Positions 1 to 7,057 are shown, counted from the stretch's first letter. The stretch: 64,000 bases of DNA from DASPLX01 sp035627375 (GCA_035627375.1 DASPLX010000071.1:1-64000), one strand, 5' to 3'. The notes: a model not told the origin generated them from the letters alone. A program made the numbers and translations.

Positions 1-99
1 GTTCTCGAGCGCATCGCCGAGCACCCCATCAACCGCATCGACGAACTGCTGCCCTGGAACGTCGCCAGTCAGCTCTCCACCATCGCGCCGACCGCATAA
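1..99 (+). pseudogene. C-terminal end of an IS66-family transposase (cut by window edge)
   Basis: The first 33 codons, in frame 1 and closed by TAA at 97-99, read as the last part of an IS66 TnpC transposase: the stretch HPINRIDELLPWN is typical of the C-terminal tail of that family. The start lies to the left of the window, so it cannot be told whether the gene is complete. It is followed after about 40 bp by a sequence resembling the IS66 terminal inverted repeat. Confidence 0.7.
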
Positions 100-140
100 A
101 CGGCCTGATGCGTCAACCACGGCCGTCAGGCGACGCTTAC
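1..140 (+). mobile_element. Right end of an IS66-family element inserted in an IS3-family element
   Basis: The transposase tail is followed by a sequence ending GACGCTTAC at 132-140, whose reverse complement begins GTAAGCGTC, the usual start of IS66-family inverted repeats. Directly after it the orfA frame of an IS3-type element resumes (142). The junction therefore lies inside the IS3 element. IS66 elements usually duplicate 8 bp, so CGCGAAGA (141-148) should recur at the left junction outside the window. Confidence 0.65.
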
Positions 141-141
141 C

Positions 142-225
142 GCGAAGATCGGACAGCAAGCCTTGGAAATCGATTTTTTAAGCGGCGCGCTCACCAAAGT
201 GGGATTGCTGAGCGCAAAGAAATGA
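142..225 (+). pseudogene. 3' fragment of IS3-family orfA
   Basis: The frame starting at 142 encodes AKIGQQALEIDFLSGAL followed by TKVGLLSAKK and a TGA at 223-225, the conserved C-terminal end of OrfA of IS3-family (IS51-like) elements. The N-terminal helix-turn-helix part is missing because the IS66 element sits immediately upstream. The stop overlaps the ATG of orfB (222-225, ATGA) next to an A-rich run, where IS3 elements make the OrfAB transposase by -1 frameshifting. Confidence 0.7.
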
Positions 226-1052
226 TCGACCGTCATCATGCATTGCCGATCAACCGGCAATGCAAAATCCTCTCGCTGGCACGCTCGACGGCCTACTACC
301 GACCGCAAGAAGCCAGCGAGGCGGACCTGGCGCTCATGCGCCCTATCGATGAGCTTCACATGGAATTCCCATTCGCCGGCAGCAGGATGCTGCGCGACCT
401 GCTGCGCCGGGAAGGTTTTACGGTCGGCCGCAAGCATGTAGCCTCGCTGATGAAGAAAATGGGCATTGAGGCGCTGTACCGGAAGCCCAACACGAGCCGC
501 CGGCATGCCGCACATCCGATCTATCCGTACCTGTTGCGTGGTCTGAAGATCGAGCGGCCGAACCACGTCTGGGCTGCAGACATCACGTATATCCCGATGC
601 GGCGTGGCTTCGTGTACCTGTTCGCGGTGATGGATTGGGCCAGCCGCAAGGTCTTGTCGTGGCGCGTGTCGAACACGTTGACGACGGATTTCTGTATTGA
701 GGCGGTCAGCGAAGCGATCACTCGTTACGGCGTGCCGGAAATCTTCAACACCGACCAAGGCAGCCAGTTCACGAGCCTCGAATTCACACAGCTGCTCAAG
801 AAGTACGGCATCGCCATCAGTATGGACGGCAAGGGCTGCTGGCGCGATAACGTGTTCGTCGAACGGCTATGGAAATCGATCAAGTACGAGGAGGTGTATC
901 TGCGCGCCTACGAGAGCGTGAGCGCGGCCAAGGACGGCATTGCGCGCTATCTGGCGCTCTACAATACCCGGCGTCCGCATAGCGCGCTTGACGGCGCCAC
1001 GCCGGATGCGTTTTACTTCGGTCATCTGCCCGCACTGCAGGAGGCGGCGTAG
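222..1052 (+). CDS. IS3-family transposase OrfB (DDE integrase core)
   Basis: This 276-residue protein is the catalytic half of an IS3-family transposase. It has the HTH_21 region (HMEFPFAGSRMLRDLL) and an rve integrase core with Asp120 (AADITYI), Asp178 (NTDQGSQFT) and Glu214 (FVERLWKS), giving the expected DD(35)E spacing. The start at 222 was chosen because it overlaps the orfA stop as ATGA; the frame is open further upstream only because it runs through the IS66 junction. The catalytic part looks intact, but without a complete orfA the element is probably unable to move by itself. Confidence 0.9.
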   Translation: MIDRHHALPINRQCKILSLARSTAYYRPQEASEADLALMRPIDELHMEFPFAGSRMLRDLLRREGFTVGRKHVASLMKKMGIEALYRKPNTSRRHAAHPIYPYLLRGLKIERPNHVWAADITYIPMRRGFVYLFAVMDWASRKVLSWRVSNTLTTDFCIEAVSEAITRYGVPEIFNTDQGSQFTSLEFTQLLKKYGIAISMDGKGCWRDNVFVERLWKSIKYEEVYLRAYESVSAAKDGIARYLALYNTRRPHSALDGATPDAFYFGHLPALQEAA

Positions 1053-1215
1053 AGGGCAGGCCGGGTCGTCGACCACCGCGCCGCACGCTCTCGCCTGACA
1101 CACGGGACGGCGAACGGCACCGTGGACAACCCTACATCCGCAAGGCTCCACTTATCGGCTTCAAATCTCTGTCCAATCAAACGGAGCCACCTCTCAATTC
1201 AACATTAGGTCTCAA

Positions 1216-1659
1216 ATGAGCGATGCTGATGATTTTTATCTGCAAGTGGCCTATGCACTTTCTGGCTGCCAACTGGTTGAGCAGGAACTCAAGCTGTACA
1301 TATCGGAAGCGCTTGAGTACGTGCGCAAGTGTGTCGGCAAGAGACTGCCATTCAAGATGGATGGCCAAGACTATGAAGACGCCTCGTTGGAGCGCCTCAT
1401 TGAGGCATTCCGAAAATTAACGAACAATGATGCGCTTGTTGCTGAACTCAGAAAGTTCAAGACTGAACGCAACTTCCTTAGCCACAAGGGAATAGCCCAT
1501 TGCCTCGATCCAATGGGTGACCTCGGTGAAATTTCAGTGACTGAATTCATGCCACGGCTGCAAGCAGTCCAAGCAGAGGCAGAACGTTTGCGTCGAGCGA
1601 TCCACGAAGAGGGTGGATCTTTCAAAGGACATCTCTATTTTGGAGAATTTCCCGAGTGA
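1216..1659 (+). CDS. Small protein with HEPN-like RN-x3-H motif, function unknown
   Basis: The 147-residue, largely helical protein starts 20 bp after the IS3 right end. It contains R85-N-F-L-S-H90, matching the R[NHD]x3-4H signature of HEPN-type RNases found in toxins and abortive-infection proteins. The motif sits at the start of a helix as in those domains, but the rest is not recognisable to me. A weak AGGT stands 5 bp before the ATG. Base composition is clearly lower in GC than the core genome to the right, fitting island cargo. It could equally be an unrelated helical protein. Confidence 0.55.
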   Translation: MSDADDFYLQVAYALSGCQLVEQELKLYISEALEYVRKCVGKRLPFKMDGQDYEDASLERLIEAFRKLTNNDALVAELRKFKTERNFLSHKGIAHCLDPMGDLGEISVTEFMPRLQAVQAEAERLRRAIHEEGGSFKGHLYFGEFPE

Positions 1660-1672
1660 GACCTAACGCTAG

Positions 1673-1807
1673 AAATATGGATGTCCCCCAAAAGTACAAG
1701 GGACTGATCAATACGCGTGGCATGAGGTGTACAAATTGCGCATGCAGGAACAAAACGTCCAGCAGCTGAAGGATGAGGTGGCTAACGCGCTGTCGAGGAG
1801 CAACTGA
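1673..1807 (+). pseudogene. Possible gene remnant (open C-terminal tail without start)
   Basis: Frame 2 is open from 1673 to a TGA at 1805-1807 and encodes a coherent polar tail with TDQYAWHEVYKLRMQEQ followed by NVQQLKDEVANALSRSN. It has no suitable start codon or ribosome binding site. It reads like the end of a decayed gene in the island, but this is only an impression from composition. Otherwise the 1660-1816 gap holds nothing I can identify. Confidence 0.2.
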
Positions 1808-1816
1808 ACGTCCTCA

Positions 1817-2503
1817 TCAGATTTTGAAATTCCAAAATTGCCGCCTGAATTCGTCAGTGAACCTCCACGCCAAATGTCCTTCGTGATACCTGATGAATTC
1901 GAATACTGGCCCCACAGATTCGTCAGCAAACGGGCTGCAAACAGCGGCCTTGCCTCGCGTTTCAAGTCGCGCCATTTTCCGCCTCGCTGTGGCCTTCGTG
2001 ACGCCAAACACTTCGGCCACCTGCTCGCTTGTCATAAACCCATCAACAATGCCGCGCCTTGTCCTCATGATGTGATCAAAGGGCGTCTTGTTGGCAGTCG
2101 CCCCCATCAGCGTGTACAGGAGTTGTTGGTCCTTGAGCCTGATGGTCGCCCCGTATCGCGCACCAAGTAGCTTGTTGTGGACCTTGATCGACCCGCAAAT
2201 TGATAAGTCTTCCAGTTCGTAGCCCGCGATTGCATCGCACATCTGCATTGCCTTCTTCAGGCTCAGGCAAAAAAACTCTTTTTGCGGATTCACGCGGAAC
2301 TCGTCAAGCATCAGGTGGGCGCGGCTTTCAGCGACTTTGACATCAGAGACTGTGACCGAGTATCGCAACTTGAAGTTTAGCGGGATGGATGACGATTTGC
2401 TTAACCCGCGTGCGCGATCATTAGGGTCTACCGTGGTTAGACCGATTTTCAGGAAATTTTGCCGCAAGGCCGGATTTTCTAGAATGTAGAGATAGCCCTT
2501 CAT
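1817..2503 (-). CDS. GIY-YIG family protein, T5orf172 domain
   Basis: The 228-residue protein opens with GYLYILEN, then FLKIGLTT at about residues 18-24, the two strands of a GIY-YIG nuclease fold in the T5orf172/MUG113 variant. Arg32 and Glu59 sit where this family has catalytic residues. The C-terminal half has a probable helix-turn-helix (residues 155-180, TSEQVAEVFGVTKATARRK). Its ATG overlaps the stop of the upstream gene (ATGA at 2500-2503), and AAGGAG lies about 9 bp ahead, so the pair is translationally coupled. T5orf172 proteins occur in phages and islands; a DNA-cleaving or DNA-binding role is inferred. Confidence 0.75.
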   Translation of the reverse strand: MKGYLYILENPALRQNFLKIGLTTVDPNDRARGLSKSSSIPLNFKLRYSVTVSDVKVAESRAHLMLDEFRVNPQKEFFCLSLKKAMQMCDAIAGYELEDLSICGSIKVHNKLLGARYGATIRLKDQQLLYTLMGATANKTPFDHIMRTRRGIVDGFMTSEQVAEVFGVTKATARRKMARLETRGKAAVCSPFADESVGPVFEFIRYHEGHLAWRFTDEFRRQFWNFKI

Positions 2504-3108
2504 ACTGTTTCACTCCTTCTTTGCGTCGTGAAAAGCATTTCACCTGAGTCTGGTTCAGGAGCGATTTTCGTCATTTCATCAAGGGTGTAAAAGCCAGTTC
2601 CGGCCAAGCCTGCATGGCGATGAAGTTCGCGCGCGTAGCGCAAGTCGCAGTCGACGGGAAATGCTTTGCAGCCTTGGCTTAACAGCCAAATTGTTCGCGT
2701 AATGCCGTTGGTAAAGCTGACGTAGGGGACTAGCTCTTTGCGTTCAGTTTTTCCAAACCAAAGAAATTTGTATGTGCGAACGGTCCTGTTTCCCAATCCG
2801 TGTGAAATTTCAGCGAGTGGAACCGGATTCTGGTAACCGTACGAAAATCCTTTTGCAGCGTGCGCGTACTTGTAATCTGATGGCCAAGTATCGGGGTTTC
2901 CGAAGGCCACGTCGGCGTGCGCTTCATACGGATCGTCTCGCCATAGCTGCAGGAATTTCTCCGAGTCTACAAGGACAATGCCGGAATGTTTGCGCTTGTA
3001 ATCGGAGACCTCCATCGACATGAACACGGGCTCTCTATTTGGCAGTGAGACAGTGAAAATCAGGAACTGCACGCCCCACATATCCGTTTCTGTGGTGATT
3101 GAAATCAT
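2500..3108 (-). CDS. Island protein resembling plasmid fertility-inhibition family
   Basis: This 202-residue protein is soluble, with the motifs LWRDDPYEAH, WPSDYKYAHA and NGITRTIWLLSQGCKAFPV. From memory these resemble proteins annotated as plasmid fertility inhibition factors (FiwA-like) on plasmids and integrative elements; I could not verify this. The ATG at 3108 with GAAGG 9 bp upstream was preferred over a TTG at 3138 that has no binding site. It is the middle gene of a minus-strand run: the upstream gene ends at 3143 and the downstream gene overlaps by 4 bp. Confidence 0.6.
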   Translation of the reverse strand: MISITTETDMWGVQFLIFTVSLPNREPVFMSMEVSDYKRKHSGIVLVDSEKFLQLWRDDPYEAHADVAFGNPDTWPSDYKYAHAAKGFSYGYQNPVPLAEISHGLGNRTVRTYKFLWFGKTERKELVPYVSFTNGITRTIWLLSQGCKAFPVDCDLRYARELHRHAGLAGTGFYTLDEMTKIAPEPDSGEMLFTTQRRSETV

Positions 3109-3142
3109 GTCGCTAGCCTTCAATGGAGGTCTATCCAATCAA

Positions 3143-3952
3143 CTACGCCAGTTGGAGTTTCGAACCGGGACTTATGTCTGTTTTATTCAGTTCGTGAAAA
3201 TGTGTCTTCAAGCAGTTAGCAATCTGCTTCAAATTGGCGTTCCGCTTCGGCGGACTCATGAGTATTAATGTAGTGTGCGATTTGCAGTCGTCCGGACAGT
3301 CCTTGGAACATGTATTGTGCATGCCTATGCCTTTGGGCAACTCCTCCCAAGTCCAACCGTTTGCCTCGCACCATTTCTTGGCACCTTCGCGTTTTTCCGA
3401 GCCACGATAAGGTTCGTTCGATACAACATAGTTTCCATCGGCGGTGCGCCAGACGCACTGATGGTCGAGTGGTGCAACGAAACGGTGATCCGGGAAGAGG
3501 GATGACCATGCCTTGGACGGACGCAGTTCGGTGGCGTCCATGAATGCAATGTTCATGCGTAGCTGCTCCATACGCATGATCGTGTTTTCAAGACTTGATC
3601 CTTTGACGTCCCAATTTTCGGGGACTCGCTTGCAGGGCTGGTAGTGCTTGGATTCGTATCGAGTCGGGATATAGGTGTGCCAGAAACTTTGAATCCGGCG
3701 GCCGGGCGCGCCGGACTGCAAGACCCAACCTGAAACGCGAACTTCGAACGCTCGCGTAATCGCCGCAGCGATAACTGGAGTCGCCGATCCGGCTGCCTTC
3801 ATGAGCATCGACCAGTTAGAAAATCCGGCTTCAGTGGCGAGCTGATCAAGAGCGCCCGAATGGGTTAAGCCGGGATCGGCCTTCTTCCGCTTGGTGGCCA
3901 AGCGCTTGAGATTTGAAATTTCCTGCGTGGTGAAAGTGCGGTTCGACGCCAT
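3143..3952 (-). CDS. Glyoxalase-related-type island protein, function unknown
   Basis: The 269-residue protein starts at an ATG with GGAG 7 bp upstream; a GTG at 3994 would add 14 residues but lacks a binding site. Its N-terminal region (residues 5-55, with LKRLATKRKKADPGLTHS and FSNWSMLMKAAG) is the short helical module seen in many plasmid and island proteins annotated as glyoxalase-related. The C-terminal half is rich in Cys and His (HNTCSKDCPDDCKSH), suggesting a metal site. No enzymatic signature is clear. It precedes the two genes above by 34 bp and probably shares their transcript. Confidence 0.55.
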   Translation of the reverse strand: MASNRTFTTQEISNLKRLATKRKKADPGLTHSGALDQLATEAGFSNWSMLMKAAGSATPVIAAAITRAFEVRVSGWVLQSGAPGRRIQSFWHTYIPTRYESKHYQPCKRVPENWDVKGSSLENTIMRMEQLRMNIAFMDATELRPSKAWSSLFPDHRFVAPLDHQCVWRTADGNYVVSNEPYRGSEKREGAKKWCEANGWTWEELPKGIGMHNTCSKDCPDDCKSHTTLILMSPPKRNANLKQIANCLKTHFHELNKTDISPGSKLQLA

Positions 3953-4094
3953 AACGTTCTCCAAGATCGCCGATGCATTCGCCCGCAAACACACCAGTAA
4001 CGATCGTAGAAAACGATGGTCGTTTGATAGAGCGCTGTCGTAAACAACTTCGCCGTGCGGGCGTGCAGGCCAGCGTCATGGCCCTGGGCAAATT

Positions 4095-4478
4095 CTAGTC
4101 CAGTTTTTCCGCGAAGTCACCGCCCCCTTTTCCAATTGACCCCATCAGCCCTCCGGGATTGAAAGACGGACAGCTAATGGCTGTGTGCTTATCCGCCCAT
4201 TCTGCCAATGGGAGGGGGCGCTGGTTTTGAAACGTCCGACCTAAGACCAATGCGGGAAGGTAGCCAACCGCAATATTGACTGGGATTTGTCCCTTGTGTT
4301 GGCGAAAAGACTTTCCGGCAGGATTTTCTTTGGGTGGAGCGAGAGGTGTGAAATAGCATTCAAGAAGAGGGTTATCATGCTCTCGTAGGTTCGGCCTCAC
4401 TCCGCCGATGAAATCCAGGACATACTTGATGTCATCGATGGGTAGTCCGGCAAAGGGCTTCAATTCATGAGTAGGCAC
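4095..4478 (-). CDS. Unknown protein encoded at the transposon end
   Basis: A GTG at 4478 with GGAGG 5 bp upstream gives 127 residues. The sequence (PIDDIKYVLDFIGGVRPN, TPLAPPKENPAGKSFRQH) is not one I recognise. A TTG at 4535 would add 19 residues but would run into the repeats of the transposon end. It is the gene nearest the comM junction, 30 bp inside the last 20-bp repeat, and reads away from the end. A 142-bp gap separates it from the next cargo gene, so it may have its own promoter near the end. Confidence 0.5.
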   Translation of the reverse strand: MPTHELKPFAGLPIDDIKYVLDFIGGVRPNLREHDNPLLECYFTPLAPPKENPAGKSFRQHKGQIPVNIAVGYLPALVLGRTFQNQRPLPLAEWADKHTAISCPSFNPGGLMGSIGKGGGDFAEKLD

Positions 4479-5454
4479 GAGCCCTCCGACACTGGCGAGC
4501 CGGCAGCAGTCGTAAGTAACGTTGCTCGGTCGCAATTAATGTTCCGGAGTCGCATTTTACGATCCCGTTTACACCGCCGCCGACCAGCGCCACGCCGGAC
4601 GCCGTGTGGTGCGGAGCGCGATACGGACGCATCTTCCAGCGGCCGATCGAGAAGCTCCCGGCCAGCGATTGCACGGCGGCCGACTCGAGCGCCTCCTCGT
4701 CGGTCATGGAAGGCAGGATGCCGGGAAAGCGCGCCGCCAGCATCGACTTGCCGGTGCCGGGCGGACCGACCATCAGGACGCTATGGCCGCCTGCGGCGGC
4801 GACTTCGAGCGCGCGCTTGGCCTGCAGCTGGCCCTTGACGTCGGCAAAATCGGGATAGGCTGCGGAGCTCGACGTCATGGCGCCTCTGCCCGGCCGATGG
4901 CGCGCCAGGCGCGCATCGCCATCGCTGGCCGCGGCGAAATGCGCGCATACCTGGAGCAGGCTGGCGGCCGGATAGATCGCGGCGTCGGCGACCAGCGCGG
5001 CTTCGTCGGCGTTGGCCTGCGGCAGGATGAATGCGCGGCGCTTGCCGCCGGCATCGGCGGCGCGCGACATGGCATAGGTCATCGCCAGCGCGCTGCGGAT
5101 CGGGCGCAGTTCGCCCGACAGCGACAGCTCGCCAGCGAATTCGTATTTGTCGAGCTCGTCGGTCCGTAGCTGTTCCGAGGCGGCAAGAATGCCGAGCGCG
5201 ATCGGCAGATCGAAGCGGCCCGACTCCTTCGGCAGATCCGCCGGCGCCAGGTTGACCGTGATGCGGCGCGCGGGAAATTCGAAGCGCGCGTTCTGCAGCG
5301 CGGCGCGCACCCGGTCCTTGGACTCCTTCACTTCGGTTTCGGGCAAGCCGACGATCGTAAACGAGGGCAGGCCGTTCGCCAGGTGGACTTCGACAGTGAC
5401 TTCCTGCGCTTGCATGCCGGCCAGCGCGCGGCTTTTCAGTACCGCCAGGCTCAT
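4465..5454 (-). pseudogene. comM: comM (YifB-type AAA+ Mg-chelatase-like ATPase) truncated by island
   Basis: ComM is a hexameric helicase that promotes branch migration of DNA taken up by natural transformation. Residues 1-294 are normal: ChlI-type N-terminal domain, Walker A GPPGTGKS at 230-237, and APHHTASGVALVGGG at 280-294. The frame then enters the transposon end and stops at 4465 after about 35 foreign codons. Full-length ComM is about 500 residues, so Walker B, the sensor motifs and the C-terminal Mg-chelatase domain are lost. The missing half should lie on the other side of the island. Transformation is expected to be impaired. Confidence 0.9.
4509..4573 (-). repeat. Tn7-like transposon end: three 20-bp direct repeats and TGT terminus
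   Basis: On the plus strand GTCGTA (4509), GTCGCA (4529) and GTCGCA (4549) recur at exactly 20 bp, each continued by a similar AT-rich block ([AT][GT]T[AT]A[CT]G). The array ends in ACA at 4571-4573, so read outward-in the element begins TGT. Tn7-like elements have TGT...ACA ends with arrays of about 20-22-bp TnsB binding sites and make 5-bp target duplications; here the 5 bp abutting the end are CCGCC. The pattern is seen directly; its assignment as TnsB sites is inference. Confidence 0.65.
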
Positions 5455-5468
5455 CGCAGGCTGTTCCC

Positions 5469-5714
5469 TCAGGCCTTGTTCTTCAATTGCGCTTCGAGTT
5501 CCGCGACCCGCGCTTCGAGCGTCTCGAGCTTGGCGCGCGTCTTGGCCAGCACCTGCGCCTGGATATCGAATTCTTCGCGCGTGACGAGATCGAGCCTGGC
5601 GAAGCCCTGGCTCAACATGGCTTTCATGTTCTTTTCGATGTCCTTGGCAGGCGAGTTTTCGAGCACCTGGTGGATACGGGATTGCAAGTCGTCGAAGAAA
5701 TTGGTCTTGTCCAT
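5469..5714 (-). CDS. ubiK: UbiK-type ubiquinone biosynthesis accessory factor
   Basis: The 81-residue protein begins MDKTNFFDDLQSRIHQVLEN and has an amphipathic helix followed by a C-terminal coiled coil (residues 45-78, LAKTRAKLETLEARVAELEA), the layout of the BMFP/UbiK (YqiC) family, which assists the aerobic Ubi complex with UbiJ. The start at 5714 has AAGGAA 8 bp upstream; the frame stays open for 55 more codons without family similarity. It lies 14 bp upstream of comM on the same strand, a common arrangement in Burkholderiales. Confidence 0.9.
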   Translation of the reverse strand: MDKTNFFDDLQSRIHQVLENSPAKDIEKNMKAMLSQGFARLDLVTREEFDIQAQVLAKTRAKLETLEARVAELEAQLKNKA

Positions 5715-5730
5715 GAGTATTCCTTGGTAG

Positions 5731-5745
5731 GCACCGGTTTGGTGC
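5731..5745. promoter_or_regulatory. Candidate NtrC binding site 1
   Basis: GCACC-N5-GGTGC is a perfect inverted repeat matching the NtrC enhancer consensus. It lies about 140 bp upstream of the sigma54-like promoter at 5871, a normal enhancer distance, and in front of a nitrogen-controlled glnK-amtB operon. Confidence 0.65.
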
Positions 5746-5758
5746 ATATTCTGAAGCG

Positions 5759-5775
5759 GCGCACCATTTGTGCGC
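5759..5775. promoter_or_regulatory. Candidate NtrC binding site 2
   Basis: GCGCAC-N5-GTGCGC is a perfect 17-bp palindrome, 28 bp centre-to-centre from site 1. NtrC enhancers often occur as tandem palindromes. A partial third half-site (GGCGCACA) follows near 5785. Confidence 0.55.
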
Positions 5776-5870
5776 ACGATCCCTTGGCGCACATCGGCAT
5801 CAGCACGCAGTTTATTCGCTTCCCGGGCGGATTGATAGAAAAAGTGATAACGCATTGGCCAAAGAATGCC

Positions 5871-5887
5871 TTGGCACAAGTCGTGCT
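5871..5887 (+). promoter_or_regulatory. Sigma54 promoter of porin-glnK-amtB
   Basis: TTGGCACAAGTCGTGCT has the invariant GG (5873-5874) and GC (5885-5886) separated by 10 bp and closely fits TGGCAC-N5-TTGC. It predicts a start near 5898 and a 60-nt leader to the porin ATG at 5958, which has GGAGGGG as ribosome binding site. Confidence 0.7.
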
Positions 5888-5957
5888 AAACGAACGGCAA
5901 TACCGCAGCCTTCGGTTCATTTTCCATCTTTAAAAACACTCTCTCGGAGGGGATCGC

Positions 5958-6692
5958 ATGAAAAAACTCGTTCTAGCTGTCGCGGTGGGCGCGGCTTTCG
6001 CCGGCAGCCTGGCGCATGCCGCAGATAAGAAGCCGGATCATGAAGTCAGCTTCAATGCGTCGCTCACGTCGGATTACCGTTATCGCGGCATTTCGCAAAC
6101 ACGCCTGAAGCCCGCTCTTCAAGGCGGTGCGGATTATGTCAACAATCCGACCGGATTCTACGCCGGCACCTGGGCTTCCACCATCAAATGGATCAAGGAC
6201 GCCGGCGGCGACAGCAGCATCGAGTGGGATATCTACGGCGGCAAGCGCGGCGAGCTGACCAAGGATCTGGCCTATGACGTCGGCGTGCTGGCTTACGTCT
6301 ACCCCTCCAATGACCTGAATCCCTCCGCCGACACGACCGAGATCTATGGCCAGCTCGGTTTCGGACCGGCCTATGTGAAGTACTCGCATTCGGTCACCAA
6401 CCTGTTCGGCTTCGCCGACAGCAAGAGGAGCGGTTATCTCGACGTCGGCGCCAATCTCGAGTTGGCATCGGGGCTCGTGCTCAACCTGCACGCCGGCCAT
6501 CAGAAAGTGAAGAACAACTCGGCTTTCAGCTATACCGACTGGAAGGTCGGCCTGACCAAGGATTTCGGCATCGCTTCCGGTTCGCTGGCCGTCGTCGGGA
6601 CCAATGCCGACAAGGCTGCCTATGCGTCGCCGGTCAACGGCAAATTCACGGGCAAGAACGCGCTGGTACTGACCGTCACCAAAACTTTCTAA
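5958..6692 (+). CDS. TorF/Gcw_chp family putative outer-membrane porin
   Basis: The 244-residue protein has a Sec signal peptide (cleavage after AHA, about residue 21), then FNASLTSDYRYRGISQT, the hallmark of the Gcw_chp (TIGR02001) family, alternating beta strands, and a C-terminal aromatic VTKTF as in beta-barrel proteins. These proteins are thought to form outer-membrane channels; the substrate is unknown. Strong GGAGGGG precedes the ATG. It ends 10 bp before glnK and is the first gene of a nitrogen-controlled operon, so uptake of a nitrogen source such as ammonium or amides is a reasonable guess. Confidence 0.85.
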   Translation: MKKLVLAVAVGAAFAGSLAHAADKKPDHEVSFNASLTSDYRYRGISQTRLKPALQGGADYVNNPTGFYAGTWASTIKWIKDAGGDSSIEWDIYGGKRGELTKDLAYDVGVLAYVYPSNDLNPSADTTEIYGQLGFGPAYVKYSHSVTNLFGFADSKRSGYLDVGANLELASGLVLNLHAGHQKVKNNSAFSYTDWKVGLTKDFGIASGSLAVVGTNADKAAYASPVNGKFTGKNALVLTVTKTF

Positions 6693-6702
6693 CGAGGTTG
6701 TC

Positions 6703-7041
6703 ATGAAACTGATCACTGCAATCATCAAGCCGTTCAAGCTAGACGAAGTGCGCGAGGCGCTATCGGCGATCGGCGTGCAAGGCATCACCGTCACCGAGGT
6801 CAAGGGTTTCGGCCGCCAGAAAGGCCACACCGAGCTGTACCGCGGCGCCGAATACGTCGTCGACTTCCTGCCGAAGACCAAGATCGAGGCGGCGGTCGAC
6901 GATGCGATCGTCGATCGCGTGCTGGAGGCGATCGAGGGCTCCGCGCGCACCGGCAAGATCGGCGACGGCAAGATTTTCGTATACGACCTGGAGCAGGTGG
7001 TGCGTATCCGTACCGGCGAGACCGGCAACGACGCGCTCTGA
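6703..7041 (+). CDS. glnK: Nitrogen regulatory protein P-II (GlnK)
   Basis: A 112-residue P-II signalling protein. Tyr51 in the T-loop (GHTELYRGAEY) is the uridylylation site; the B- and C-loops (ARTGKIGDGKIF and the C-terminal RTGE) that bind ATP/2-oxoglutarate are present. It senses nitrogen status and blocks AmtB by inserting its T-loop into the channel. The 16-bp gap to amtB and the operon position make GlnK more likely than GlnB. Expression is expected from the sigma54 promoter at 5871. Confidence 0.95.
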   Translation: MKLITAIIKPFKLDEVREALSAIGVQGITVTEVKGFGRQKGHTELYRGAEYVVDFLPKTKIEAAVDDAIVDRVLEAIEGSARTGKIGDGKIFVYDLEQVVRIRTGETGNDAL

Positions 7042-7057
7042 CGGAGGAGACACAACA

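Larger units (their letters stand above)
142..1196 (+). mobile_element. IS3-family (IS51-like) element, right-hand part
   Basis: The element runs from the IS66 junction through orfB to a right end near 1196. The last bases (GGAGCCACCTCTCA, 1183-1196) end in CA as in IS3-family ends and fit the terminal repeat seen in related elements, which begin TGAGAGGTGG. The left end and the rest of orfA must lie outside the window, beyond the IS66 insertion. The exact right boundary is inferred. Confidence 0.65.
1..4573. mobile_element. Genomic island inserted in comM (right-hand part in window)
   Basis: Everything left of 4573 replaces the second half of comM, has lower GC than the genes to the right, and carries insertion sequences and unfamiliar cargo genes. 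comM is a known target for Tn7-related islands, for example the AbaR resistance islands of Acinetobacter (Tn6022 family). The transposition genes and the other end are not in the window. The end seen here carries cargo, which in Tn7-like elements would be the end opposite the tns genes. Confidence 0.65.
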
